This document shows positions 35,250 to 45,330 of a stretch of DNA of 64,000 bases, one piece after another. The notes under the pieces were generated by a model. The model was not told the DNA's origin, did not search any database, and saw only the letters and a program-made list of their open reading frames with translations. How positions within the stretch are numbered: the first letter of the stretch is position 1; each line of letters opens with the position of its first letter. A program made the translations under genes and the position numbers. The DNA comes from Proteles cristata cristata (lineage: Eukaryota > Chordata > Mammalia > Carnivora > Hyaenidae), in assembly GCA_017311185.1 (NCBI GenBank), contig JAESUZ010003171.1, forward strand, positions 620,001-684,000. Direction: 5' to 3'.

Positions 35250-35760
35250 TATTCTGGCATGCAATTTAGGCCAGACACGTACGTGGGCCCATTGGACTTT
35301 TCTTACGTCATCTAGCAGGCGCTGATCTTCAACCTCGGTAGTCACCTGTGTTTGGAGGTTGGGAATGATGGGAGGGGTCATCCCAAACATGATTTCAAAA
35401 GGAGTTAACCACATCTGATAGGAGGAGTTGCCCACCCTATAGAGTGCAAAGGGGAGGGGAGCCACCCAGTTTCCTCCAGTCTCCAAGGTCAATTTAGTTA
35501 AGGTCTCTTTTAGGGTTCTAATTATTATTATTATTTTTTTTTTTTGTCCTGAACTCTGGGGTTTGTACACACAATGTAATTTCCAATTAATCCCCAGGGC
35601 CGTGGCTAAATTCTGGCTTACTTTGGACACAAATGCAGGTCTGTTTTCTGACCCTATCATCTGAGGAAAGCCATACCTTATGAAGATGTCTTTTAGGAAT
35701 TATTTTGGCCATGATTTGGGCAGTCTCATGTTTGGCTGTGAGCCCTCGGCGGGTGGTGGT
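35250..35760 (-). pseudogene. pol: gammaretrovirus-like integrase remnant (pol)
   Basis: Integrase joins viral DNA to host DNA. The minus-strand frame (within 35097-35660) shows RPAFVSKVSQ, then PQSSGQ and TLKETLTKLTLETGG, and LTPFEIMFG, in the order of the catalytic core and following region of gammaretroviral integrases. A frame change near 35690 separates an ETAQIMAKI segment upstream. The usual Asp-Asn before the Gly-Pro/Arg-Pro site reads Glu-Asn here, and the Glu side of the active site falls in a low-complexity insert near 35520-35540 (AAT/T runs). The zinc-binding N-terminus and C-terminal domain are missing. It is much closer to gammaretroviruses than to the betaretrovirus-like gag of the same element. 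Confidence 0.85.
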
Positions 35761-35774
35761 TTCTCAGCCCCTTG

Positions 35775-36104
35775 GTAGGCGTTCTTCTTTATCAAGGGCC
35801 GTTACTTTACTGTGGAGATCCCGGAGTTAGCCATCCGCAACGATGAGGAGCTCAACAAGCTGCTGGATCCAAGGTTAAATCCCGCATTTGGTGTCAGTGG
35901 CGTTTCAGGCAGGCCATCAAGTGCTTGGTGGTCGGCGATGGGTGAGTGTGCCGCGCAGAGGCTGCAGGTTGGGCGATGGCCCCGGAGATCTTGCCAGGGC
36001 TGGGCACACAGCTCCGAGGACGTGGGAGCGGCGGGGGTGCGGGAGCCTGCTCGCGGCTGGGCAGGGCGGCCCTCACGCCCTGACATCCCTAACGCACGCT
36101 CCTT
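35775..36104 (+). other. host-derived patch: H2A and RAC exon fragments
   Basis: GC-rich block of about 330 bp on the strand opposite the retroviral genes. 35824-35866 encodes ELAIRNDEELNKLL, the C-terminal helix region of histone H2A. 35907-35941 encodes RQAIKCLVVGDG, the start of a RAC-family GTPase (normally Met at the first position) up to the P-loop. It is followed at 35942 by a good splice donor (gtgagt) at the place where RAC exon 1 ends, then ~160 bp of GC-rich intron-like sequence. The 40 bp between the two fragments is unidentified. Neither fragment can make a protein. Confidence 0.75.
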
Positions 36105-36320
36105 AGAATGTTGAGTCCAGTGTCCATTAGGAACTTAATGGATTTCCCTTTTAATTTTAGGGTTACCCTGGGCTTGGGGAGGGCTGCCGAACCCCATTTC
36201 CCTTAGTCATTGTCATCTCCCATTACTAGAGTGGGAGCTTTAGACTTTTTCTTGGGGCAATCTTTAGCCCAATGTCCTTCTTCTTTGCAGTAGGTGCATT
36301 GATTTTTGCCCAGGCAGGGG
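36105..36320 (-). pseudogene. gag-pro: gammaretrovirus-like nucleocapsid and protease start
   Basis: Minus strand: one CCHC zinc knuckle ([15 protein letters not shown], near 36255-36300), an acidic stretch, a stop, then the protease N-terminus RVTLKLKGKSI...FLMDTG. The active-site Asp-Thr-Gly is present, but the next residues are not the usual ones and the sequence stops at the patch (36104). A single knuckle distinguishes it from the two-knuckle betaretrovirus-like gag at 39.9-41.6 kb. Confidence 0.8.
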
Positions 36321-36880
36321 CGCCCTTCGAGCCGCTGAGAGTTCTCCTTACCTTCTTCTCTTGAAGCCAACTGCCTGAGGCGTCTTTTCGGGTCCTCTAG
36401 CTTAGCAGTTGCCCGAGTAGGATCTTGGCTAGACCTTGGTTTTATCTCTTTTCAGCTTTTATCTGTTTATCCTCTGCAATTTCCCTGTTGCTCTATACCC
36501 TTTCTGCCACGGCCACTAGATCTTGAAGGCTCTTTTTCTTTTTCTTTTTCTTTTATTTTTTATATTATTTATATATTTTTTAGGTGATCTAATTTCTGAA
36601 GTTTTCTCCGAATGTTGGGGGCAGACTGATAAAAGCCATGGCCATTGCAGCTAGGTTTGCTGGGGTCTCAGGATCCATAGGGGTGTACTGGCGGAATGCC
36701 TCTATTATACTCTTAAGGAATGTTGCGGGGCTTTCCTCTGGTCCCTGACTGACAATGTAGGCTTGCGAGCCGCAGCCTCGAGACCTGCCAATAGAGTCTG
36801 GCGGTAGACTAAGAGACTCTCCTTACCTTCAGCCTGGTTGTAGTCCCAATCCAGCTGTGCCAGGGGAAACCTAGCATCAA
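36321..36880 (-). pseudogene. gag: gammaretrovirus-like capsid C-terminal part
   Basis: Minus strand, in two or three frames: LDWDYNQAEG...LLVYRQTLLAGL, a major-homology-region-like QGPEESPATFL, then EAFRQYTPMDPETPA, which are characteristic of gammaretroviral capsid. Further down, a charged linker leads to the zinc knuckle. Frameshifts near 36780 and a T-rich insertion at 36530-36590 break it. It adjoins env sequence at about 36885, an order no intact retrovirus has. Confidence 0.8.
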
Positions 36881-36887
36881 TTCAAGC

Positions 36888-37600
36888 CTAATAGCCCTTG
36901 CAAAAAGGAGGTTGCAACCTGTGAAAGAGAGACAAAGGTAGAGGATGCATTAATAGCCTGAATCTGTTCATGAAGGGTTTGGACATCAATGCTAAGATTA
37001 GAGTGATTCCAAATACCAAGTAGATGATTTTGGATATTCTCCCAAGTGTGGGTGGTATCATTATGTTGGAGGGGAGTAACATAGATCCAACTATACTCCT
37101 AGTGACATCGAAGAGCCAAACGAGATTTTAGAAAACTTGATTCATTTCCGATAAACAGTACTGCCTCTTCTAAGGCATTAACTTAGTGTCTAATTTCCTG
37201 TCAATTATTTCTTGAGTGGCCAATGCAAAAGAGACATTTCTAGTTAACTGGTCAACGTGTTGGGCTGTATGTACTTCCTGATCAAGGGAGACAGTGGAAG
37301 TAGCCAGAGACCCTATGATGGCAATCAGTGCAGTAATACCCAATATTTGGCATGTGAGAGCATAATTGATCTCCTGCAAGACCTGTAACTCACAATCATC
37401 ATACTAAGGAAGGGTTAGGTTAACAGAATCTTCCATTGAAAGTGTGTTGCTTTTACAAACTGGGTCTAGATTAGAGACAATACCAACAGAACATAAGAGG
37501 AAGGTTAGTATAAAGAGGAATTTTTTGCTGTTTCCCCAGCTTTCTGAACAAAGAGTAAGGACAGTTTATCTTATCAGACCGGTGATTCCTCAAGCTTCTG
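36888..37600 (-). pseudogene. env: betaretrovirus-like env remnant (leader joined to TM ectodomain)
   Basis: Env fuses virus and cell membranes. Here the minus strand shows a signal-like hydrophobic stretch (FLFILTFLLCSVGIV, near 37500-37540), a short linker, then TM subunit features: a hydrophobic GITALIAIIGSLA fusion-peptide-like segment, a heptad-rich region (37170-37300), an LALRCH cysteine region and a downstream helical segment to 36888. Nearly all of the surface subunit is absent, and a stop lies near 37400. It cannot encode a working envelope. Confidence 0.7.
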
Positions 37601-38060
37601 CGGTGGTGCGTAGACCAGCCAGCTTCCTGGGTGTGGCTGGAGCATGGCTGGAGATCTCAGGGGTCAGTGTCCTTTTGAGGGTCAGTTTAAGCTGGTTGAC
37701 TGGATCTGGATCACCTCACCAGGCTGACCGTTCATCTGAGTTGGCCTACTTAACTCCAGAGCGAAGGGTCCATGGGGTGATGCCTGAAACTTTAAGAGCT
37801 GAATCCTTTGGTTATATATCTGAAGTACACCTGTAAGTCTTTGAAAGGGGTGAGTGACCCCCATCCTTCGAATAAACCAGATATCCTGGGTTTATTTGGG
37901 GTGGGTTTAGGGAGGATATCGTTTGCATATTTAAAGATACACCCAGTTTTCCTGTTGTTTCATGCATTCCATTTGGAAACAGGAGGGGGAGGGGAAGGCA
38001 GAAGAGGCAAGGTGACAGCAGGAGGCAGAGAAAAAGAATTAGCAGTTTAAAATTTTGTGA
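37601..38060 (-). pseudogene. pol end/env start region, degraded
   Basis: A 60-codon minus frame (37682-37864; HPFQRLTGVLQIYNQRIQ) resembles the overlapping pol-end/env-start zone of betaretroviruses. The rest is stop-ridden. The assignment rests on position more than on motifs. Confidence 0.4.
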
Positions 38061-38965
38061 GCTCAGAGGGAGGAGTAGACTTCAGGTTTCTTTTGTTTTG
38101 TTTTGTTTTGTTTATGTCAGTAGATTTTAGGCAGTCCGTGTCAGTCTGGAGAAGATAAGGAATTTCCCCGAAACAAAAGCAAAAGGAGTTTCGGCAGCTG
38201 CTTGGGAATATTCCTTAAAGTCCCCCGTCCCGAGGTAGACTAGCCACAGTTGGCTCCAATTATAGCCATTAATCTGGGAAATGAATGAGTGAGAAGCCCT
38301 TACATCTATTAGGCAGAGGAACAGACAGTTAACATCTCCTTCAGTCTGAATTTACCTCAGCCAGACCAATAAGGTCCCCTTCATGAGGTTTTTCCGGATG
38401 TTGGTTGGGCACTCTTTCAGTGAGGCAATGTCACAAAGACAGACAAAGGGTGGGGGGTGCCCCCTCTAATGAGGAGACCAGTCAGATGCCAGTTTGGTCA
38501 TGTCCCAAAAGAACTTAAGGGATGCTTAGCTGTAGGGGTCTCAGCTTTGGAAACTATTCCGATGCCACCATAGACTGTATGCCGTTCACCGCAGAATCAG
38601 AGACAGGCACATTTAGACTCCGTAGGCTTTTGGGACCTTAAGGGTGCCCACCGGTGGAGCCACAGAGTTGAACCCAGCAGGCAAGCCAGACCGAATTGCA
38701 TATTCACACTTACATACATACCAGAGGTTATTATATTTCCTCCCACAGAAATCCTACAGATAAGACTAACAACGACAATGACAATGACAAACAGGACAAA
38801 ACAGATACAGAAGTGGCCACAAAACAGGTTTATGAGTTTGCTGAAGGGCCAACCGACGTCTCTGTGTGCCCTGGGGGAGGGAAATAGCTGCGTCCAGCCT
38901 TCCATTTAATCCCCCAGACAGAAGCACATGCGCATTTAGAATCCAGATGATAAGTTGATTTACCT
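38061..38965 (-). pseudogene. env 3'-like segment and unassigned retroviral sequence
   Basis: The minus frame 38597-38905 has a 20-residue hydrophobic stretch (CICFVLFVIVIVVVSLIC) like a TM membrane anchor. It lies upstream of the TM ectodomain piece, so the order is scrambled. 38061-38560 has an open stretch (VYLGTGDFKEYSQAAAE) that I cannot place. Confidence 0.4.
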
Positions 38966-39185
38966 CCTTTTTTCCCTAATAACAAAAATGGGAGTATTCA
39001 TGGATTATCGGAAGGCTCGCTATGTCCTTCTGTAAGCTGTTGTTCCATAAGTTGTACTGCTGCTATTTTTTGAGAAGGGCCACTGTTCTACTCAAACAGG
39101 AGTATCTGATTTTTAAACTATTGGGTCAGCAGCAACAGGAACAATGGCCCCTTTTACAAGTGTGGTTAGCCAATCCCTTTTTTGG
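38966..39185 (-). pseudogene. pol: reverse transcriptase N-terminal remnant
   Basis: The minus strand carries, across frames, VEQWP, QLMEQQLTEGH and NPWNTPIFVI-like pieces, the opening of a betaretroviral RT. It is broken by a frameshift near 39070 and stops before the catalytic palm, so the polymerase active site is absent. Confidence 0.7.
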
Positions 39186-39970
39186 GTTTTATATTTATGG
39201 AAGTTATTATACCCTGTTGTGTCTGGTCTAACCTTTTGTTGGGATGAAGCTGCATTTGTAACATCTGATTAGTAGCCTTGTCATTTGGGGTGGAAAGTAA
39301 CATTCTCATTTGGGATAAAATATCTCGTCCCCATAAAGAAAAAGGGATGGAAGGAATAACATAAGGACAAAAAGTTCCTGAATTGTTTTCCTCATCTGAC
39401 CATTTTAGGATTTGAGAGCTTTTTGCCACATTAGAAGCCTGTCCTATGCCCACGAGAGTAGCAGGAGCTTTCTGAGTCGGCCAAGTTGAGGGCCAGTCTT
39501 TTCCTGCAATGCAGGAGACATCTGCTCCAGTGTCTAGGAGCCCTTGAATAGGAATTCCCTGAACCTGCAATACTTTCATGGGCCTAGAGGCTTTAATCTC
39601 CTGTATCCAAAAGGCCATATCGCTAGAGCCAAAGCCTCCTTCTCCTCTGGGTGCATCAGTGGCATCCTTTCCTATGTGATAATAAGGCAATAATAGTAAC
39701 TGGGCAATTCTCTGATCCTTAAAAATTTGCTTGGTGGAAGAAGGAGGAGAGACCAGCACTTTGATCTCTCCCTGATAATCAGCATCAACCACCCCAGGGA
39801 TTATAGTGATCCCCTGAAGGGAGATGGAGCTCGTCCCAGTATTAATCCCACTACCCCAGGGGGCAGGGGCCCCTTTACACCAGTAGGAATAGTTACAGGA
39901 GGTGAATCAGGGGTTAGTATTGTGCTGGTGGTGGAACGGAGGTCCAGTCCTGCGCTGCCTGGGGTTGCTC
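39166..39970 (-). pseudogene. pro: dUTPase-protease (pro), frameshifted
   Basis: In betaretroviruses pro encodes a dUTPase fused to the aspartic protease. dUTPase signatures run from about 39965 (AGLDLRST), through PPGVVGLILGR, to VVDADYQGEIKVLV and RIAQLLLLPY, ending with a Gly-rich GGFGSSD. A frameshift near 39830 splits it. The protease follows in the 39166-39792 frame with its active site (GLLDTGAD, about 39522-39545) and a late GRDIL motif, so its catalytic signature is preserved. The 5' end overlaps the gag end in another frame, as expected where ribosomal frameshifting would have been used. Confidence 0.85.
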
Positions 39971-41593
39971 TATAGAGCTCGGAGACTGACTGAAATTGGT
40001 GAATGGGTTGAGCGGGCTGAGGGATGTTGCCCCAATTAGTGTCGTGGCCTGGGGCTGGCCCCTCAATCCGTTTCCCTGGTCCTGAGATTTTTGGAGATTG
40101 GTTCCCAGTGGTTGGCCATTTTTGTGAAATTTAGATTTACAATCTTTGGCCCAGTGAAAGCCCTTTTCACACTTAGGACATATAGTCCTGGGTCTGTTGA
40201 TATTATTTATCACCTGAGGAACAGGTGCAGTTGGCAGAGAGGTATTTGCCTTTTTTTGTGGGGCAGTCCCTACTGAAATGACCCATTTGCCCACAAGAAT
40301 AACAATTAAATCTTGAGGAAGGTTTTTCACTCTTAGTACCTCCTGACTGCCCTAAGGACCTGACATATTGAGGGTATGTTTCTCCCTTTAAAGCTGCTGC
40401 GATGGCCACACCCTGGATAAAGGCAGGACTTACATCTGCACATTGTTTGACATAATCAGTTAAGGTGCCAGTTTTCCTTATGGGTCGTAATGAAGACTGG
40501 CAGGTAGAAGAGGCGTTTTCAAATGCTAGTTGTTTAATGAGAATGTCCGCTGCCTCATCATTAGTTATCACTCTTCTAACAGCTTGTATGAGTCTAGATA
40601 CAAAATCCTCATAGCTTTCATCCGATCGTTGTCGGATTTCACCCAAGGTAGCGGCCCTGCCTGTTGCAATTGGCAAAGCTCTCCATGCGTTATAGGCACA
40701 ATCAGTGACCTGCTGTAAGGTGGCTTTGTCAAGATACATTTGAGCTTGAGCAGTGTAATAATCACCCTCACCTAGGAGTTTATCGAGGGTAATGTCTCTC
40801 CTATTTGTTCTTTTATTTATGGCCACCTTTTTTCTAGCGAGATCATCATATTCTGCTTTCCATAGCAGGTATTGGCCTCCTGACAGGCATGCTTTTGCAA
40901 CTTGAATTCAGTCATAAGGTGTCATCCAGCGGGATATTAGGGCCTCTAGCAATGTAAGTGTATAGGGAGCAAGTGAACCATATTCGGTACAGGCAGTTTT
41001 TAGTTCCTTAAGAATCTTATAGGGAAGAGGTTCCCAAGAAGGGTCCTCATCAAATTCTCCCCCAAGAGCAATGGGGAAGCAGCGAACAAAATCTGTATCT
41101 CCCTCTTTTTCTGCCTAACGGCGGCTCTGAGCCCTACTCCTTTTGAAGGTGGCATGGGAGGAAGTGGCCCAGATGGAGAGAAGTTCCCTGTATTCTGAAC
41201 AGGGAAAGCCCAGTTGTTTGATGTTAAATTTGAAACCTTCCTAGTGGTGGAATCAGGGACAGTCCCTGAGTCCACCTTATTATCATTTTGGGGGGCGCTG
41301 GGCTTGAAGATTCCAGAAGTATCTTTTGAGGTGTCCAACGCCCCCTTTATAATGGTCAATAGAGAGAGAATTTCAATCGGGATTGTTTGAGGACATTGTT
41401 TAATTTCATCCTCAACTTTGTTCCAGATCTCTATATTAACAGTTCCTTCATCAGGGAACCAGGGGCACAGTTTTTGAACAAAATGTAAAAATCGAGCAAT
41501 TTGTTGAGAAGATGCCTTTGCCCCTTTTTTTGTAAGCACATTCCGTATCACATCTATAAAGAGCCTCCTTTCCTTAGACTCTTTATGGCCCAT
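39914..41593 (-). pseudogene. gag: betaretrovirus-like gag, broken
   Basis: Gag forms the virus core. The start is set by ATG at 41593 with MGHKES, a myristoylation-type N-terminus. Matrix runs to about 41240 and includes the CPWFPDEGTV motif. A Pro-rich linker (PLPPMPPSKG) follows, then capsid with a WEPLPYKIL region near 41030 and the major homology region (SDESYEDFVSRL, near 40610). Nucleocapsid has two CCHC knuckles, CYSCGQMGHFSRDC (about 40250-40300) and CPKCEKGFHWAKDC (about 40130-40180). Breaks: a frame change near 41110, a stop near 40905 and a frame change between the two knuckles. The family is closest to MMTV/HERV-K-like (class II) viruses. Confidence 0.88.
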
Positions 41594-41737
41594 AACTTCT
41601 CAAAAACAGTTCTTTGATTATCCACCAACTAACCCTACTTATCTTATGCAGGGGGGTCCACGGCACCCTATGGTGGAATCCTAACCGTCCCGACTAATGC
41701 AACAAAAGAAACATAATTTAAAGAGATTACCTTCAGG

Positions 41738-41755
41738 TCCACTCTTCGGGCACCA
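41738..41755 (-). other. primer binding site, lysine-tRNA-like
   Basis: On the minus strand TGGTGCCCGAAGAGTGGA, three bases inside the 5' LTR. It most resembles the tRNA-Lys3 site with a few changes (position 4 and the middle). Lys primers are usual for betaretroviruses. Confidence 0.7.
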
Positions 41756-41758
41756 CTA

Positions 41759-42679
41759 TGCCGGAGGCCACGCCGGCTCCGACAGGTCCAGGGGTCCCTG
41801 AAGGATGGACGGTGTCGGCGAAAGAGAATGAGAGAGCCCCGAGATTCTTTCTGATCACCAGGCAGGCATCTCTGTCCTGTCGGTTTTGGTGTCTTTATTT
41901 AAAGGTTCAACAACCATATGAGGTCAGAGAAAAGGAATTTCTTACAATGAGAGGTCTTTTGTGATATTAATTGCAGAATTATCCCAGTCATGGTGAATTT
42001 ACAACCAAGGAAATAACAGGATGCTCTTAGTGAAAGACAGGATAACATATAGGTTAGGTTGTATATAGATAAGCTAGGAGTCATTCTGTCTGGCTCTCAA
42101 GAGGACGAATGATTCTGAATTGGTTTGTGTGTGGAAACCATCATGAGGGCCCTAAATGTGTCCATCTTGGCACCTGGGTTTATGTTTTAGCTACTCTTAT
42201 CTATCCTCATCCCAGTTGCCAGTGTAAGGGAGGGTGTTTGTGGAATGTAGGCCTTGAGGAAGGGACTGCTATGCTTCACCAATTAGCAAAGATATATGTA
42301 GTAACTTATGTTCTGCCCTGAAATAGGCTGTTTGTGTCAGGGCCAGGCTCAGTTGTAACTCTTGTGTTCTTAACCCCTTAAGTCTTGAATCTGCAAGGCC
42401 CATAGGAAGAGCCTTTTGACAATCGCCCATAGAGCTTTCATCTAAAGTCTCTTTCGTAAAGGCAGGAATATGCTTTTCTTTATGAGGTATCTGTATTCAG
42501 AATATGGGTCTGATATGGAATATTGGGAGGCCTAGTCAATACCAGCAGGCTCATTTCCAACATGAACCAGTAGTAGCAGAAGGAGATACTAGTCTTCATT
42601 TCTCATGGCAGAAGCTGTGCAAACATTGCCATTTCCTTGCTGTGATTGCCATCCAGAGAGGCCGGTGCGGCTCCCGGCA
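41759..42679 (-). repeat. 5' LTR of the provirus
   Basis: 921 bp, TG...CA ends. The minus-strand AATAAA lies at 41894-41899. It pairs with 34038-34971. Confidence 0.95.
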
Positions 42680-44832
42680 CTCATGCACATGCATATAAGC
42701 ATAGATACAGTAGAACTCATCAACAAATTGGGGAGCACAGGTAGGGAATCCTTGGATGTCTGCTTTGATAGATCCCAGAATAGGAATGCCTGGTGCAAGG
42801 GTGAACTATATGGTGACCCAGATACATCATCACCCCACCACAGTAACAATTATCATAATAATGACCCCTGGTTGCTATGAAAGATTAAACCATGTCTTTT
42901 GTCCTTTCTTAAGAAGGCAGGTAGATGGGTGATTCCTTTGTTGGTTAGAATTTTCAAATAAAGTAACCTTTTCTTTAATTAAGTTCTATAGAATAAACTT
43001 TAATGGTAAAAATGCTATTTATTACAATGACCGTTTACTCCTTGACAGTAATTAAGGAACAGTTGTAAAATGAAAGACCACCTGTCCAGAGTTACCTTCT
43101 GCATGTGGGAGGCTTACAGCAAGGAGCTATTCTGCAAATTCTACCACCTCCTCTCATGAAGTCAGAATGCCCTGCATGGTTTAGGACTGTACGCATTTCT
43201 GAGAAATATTAAATTGCTCCACACTCTACCAGTAACATCTTGAAATATAGTATTTCTCCATCCCCTTCCTCATCACATGCACTACCTGAGACCTCATCAT
43301 CAAAGAGGAATTTGATTGGAGTCTGAATTTCACATAATCATAAATCTCTTTTTGTAAAGATGAGAAAACAGAGGCTCTAAAGAGGAAGGGTAGTGATTCT
43401 CCTAAATCTCCAGTAAGCATGATATTGGAAATGAAAGCCAATCCAGTGCTCTCAGACTCAAACCACTGGGAGTACAGTTCCCTGGGATTTAGCAAACCTG
43501 TGGTAACTGCTTTCAGGCGGAAAGCAGACTGAAAACAACATTATTGACCTCTGTTAGAGAAAAGCCTGCTCACAGATCTAACAAAAGTTCATGTCTAATG
43601 GATGTGTTCTTCAGTGCCTCTCTGTAAGGCAAGATGCCTTTAACAGCATCTTTGAAATTATAGTACTTTGTTCTAGTTTCACAGTAAATGCTCCGATGGC
43701 TGTGTAGGCTCTCTTGGGTTTCTTCTTTCTTTGCTGTGCTGTGAAAACACACACTGCATATACATTGTTATTATCATTGTTGCTAAGAAGGAAGAGAGCA
43801 TGAGTTTCTACCCCATCATCTGTGCAGAGCAGAGGCAGTGAATCCTACTGGAGCATAATAACAATCTATAAGTAAACCAGTCATGGTAAAATCTATCAAA
43901 AATGTGGCAATTTACGAAAATATGTCCCTCAAGCACACCAAAGTTGTCATCAAAGTGAGTTAGCTGCCAATTAACTTCTACATCTTGCACAAAGGGCACA
44001 GAATTCTAGTGTAAAAATAAAACCAGTTAATGCATATCTGCTGTCTATGAACAATAAATCAGAAACAAAAATGAACATACCACTTGGCGCTTTTTCAGGA
44101 TGTTACCATCTTATGGACTGCTGCTTTTCAGGCTTCTGATTTAGAAAGATTAGTTTCAAAGATGACAATAATAAAGATATTTTTGTCTAAAAACTTGAAC
44201 TCCAAAGTTCAGCCATTGAACACTTAATTGGGTGCCAAATATGTTCTAGGCACTGGCTCACAAAAAGCAGGACAGTTTGTTAAAAACTCTTAGCACTGCT
44301 ATTCATTTCTGTCACAGATTATATTCAGTGTATTTATAGTTTCAACAAATCATTCCATTTTCACATTGAGCATTCAGTTAATTCACTTCTGGAAAATTCA
44401 CCTATAACCCAAATAGTGTGTAGAGGATGCTACATTTGCCTTAGAGATGGAGGGGGAGTGGGAGAGGGAGAGAATGAAATGGTCAGGAAAGGATATATTT
44501 GTACTGGCCCTTGAGGGATACTTAGGTTTCTATCATTCCCAGCCAACCTATTAGTGTGTTCTTGTTCTGCTTCACTGATTCAGCTGAATTCTCTCAAAAA
44601 CAAGGAAATAAACAAAAATAATAACAACTATCTCTGTAACCTGCCTCCCAATCCTGAGCTTACTCACTCTGATGAGTTTCTGCAACACTACTGTCTGTAG
44701 CACAAAAGGTTGCACATCTTACCAGCAACCTTCCATTATCCCAGTATCGTGGGGAGTCTCTTGAAGTTTTATGACTGACTCTAATATAAGACTTTCACAT
44801 CACACTTTGCTTGTAAGCAAAGCATGTAGTCA
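42680..44832. other. unique AT-rich sequence
   Basis: No gene seen. Weak MIR-like (43355-43420) and L2-like (44205-44270) traces. Confidence 0.45.
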
Positions 44833-45045
44833 CTAAGGATACAGAGTAATTTTCCTCTGCCCACATTCATCCACCCAGTTCTCAGCCAACCATTTACTCA
44901 TCTTGATGGTGACACCATGTCTGATAGGCTCTTTGAGGAAAGCCTCTACACACTCTGGTACATCTACTATCCAGTTTACCTCAAACCGTCTGTGACCCTT
45001 TGTGTCTTTCAAAGTAATGCTCTCACCTAAAATCTCATCACTCAT
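44833..45045 (-). other. unexplained open frame
   Basis: A 70-codon frame from ATG at 45045, open upstream to about 45110 without a stop. The product is not low-complexity and has balanced, protein-like composition (ITLKDTKGHRRFEVNWIVD; KMSKWLAENWVDECG; ends LYP). I do not recognise it. It could be an exon-like or processed-pseudogene fragment of a host or transposon gene, or chance. An old L2-like repeat adjoins it at 45090-45330, and no polypyrimidine tract or promoter is evident. Confidence 0.2.
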
Positions 45046-45089
45046 CAGTTTTACTTCTTTTACACTTAGATCATTTTCTTCATGTAATT

Positions 45090-45330
45090 GATGATATAAG
45101 TCAATAAATATATATTGAGAGTACTGTATTGTAGGTATTGTGGAAGCTTTGAAAGAGCACTGAATTAAAAACCAAAGATCTTTGCCCTCTTTGAATGTAT
45201 AGTGTATTGTGGGGAATGAGATGATAGACAGATAACTAGCATATATTGTAATAAGTGCTCTGGAGAAGACTAAACTACAACAGAGAGAAGGAGTGCTTGA
45301 GTCCCATGAAGTAGGAAAGAGAATGTAAAG
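45090..45330 (+). repeat. L2-like relic
   Basis: Colinear but weak match to the L2/MIR-type 3' region (caataaatatatattgagag, gataactagcatatattg, taagtgctctggag). Confidence 0.5.

Larger units (their letters stand above)
34038..42679 (-). mobile_element. mosaic endogenous retrovirus, betaretrovirus-like frame with gammaretrovirus-like segments
   Basis: A provirus of about 8.6 kb on the minus strand: 5' LTR (41759-42679), primer site, beta-like gag, dUTPase-protease, RT start, env remnants, gamma-like capsid-nucleocapsid-protease, a host-derived patch, gamma-like integrase, polypurine tract, 3' LTR (34038-34971). No gene is intact and most of RT/RNase H and env SU is missing. The flanking bases (cttcag before, ctcatg after) are not a duplication, so the two ends may come from different insertions. 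Confidence 0.88.
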
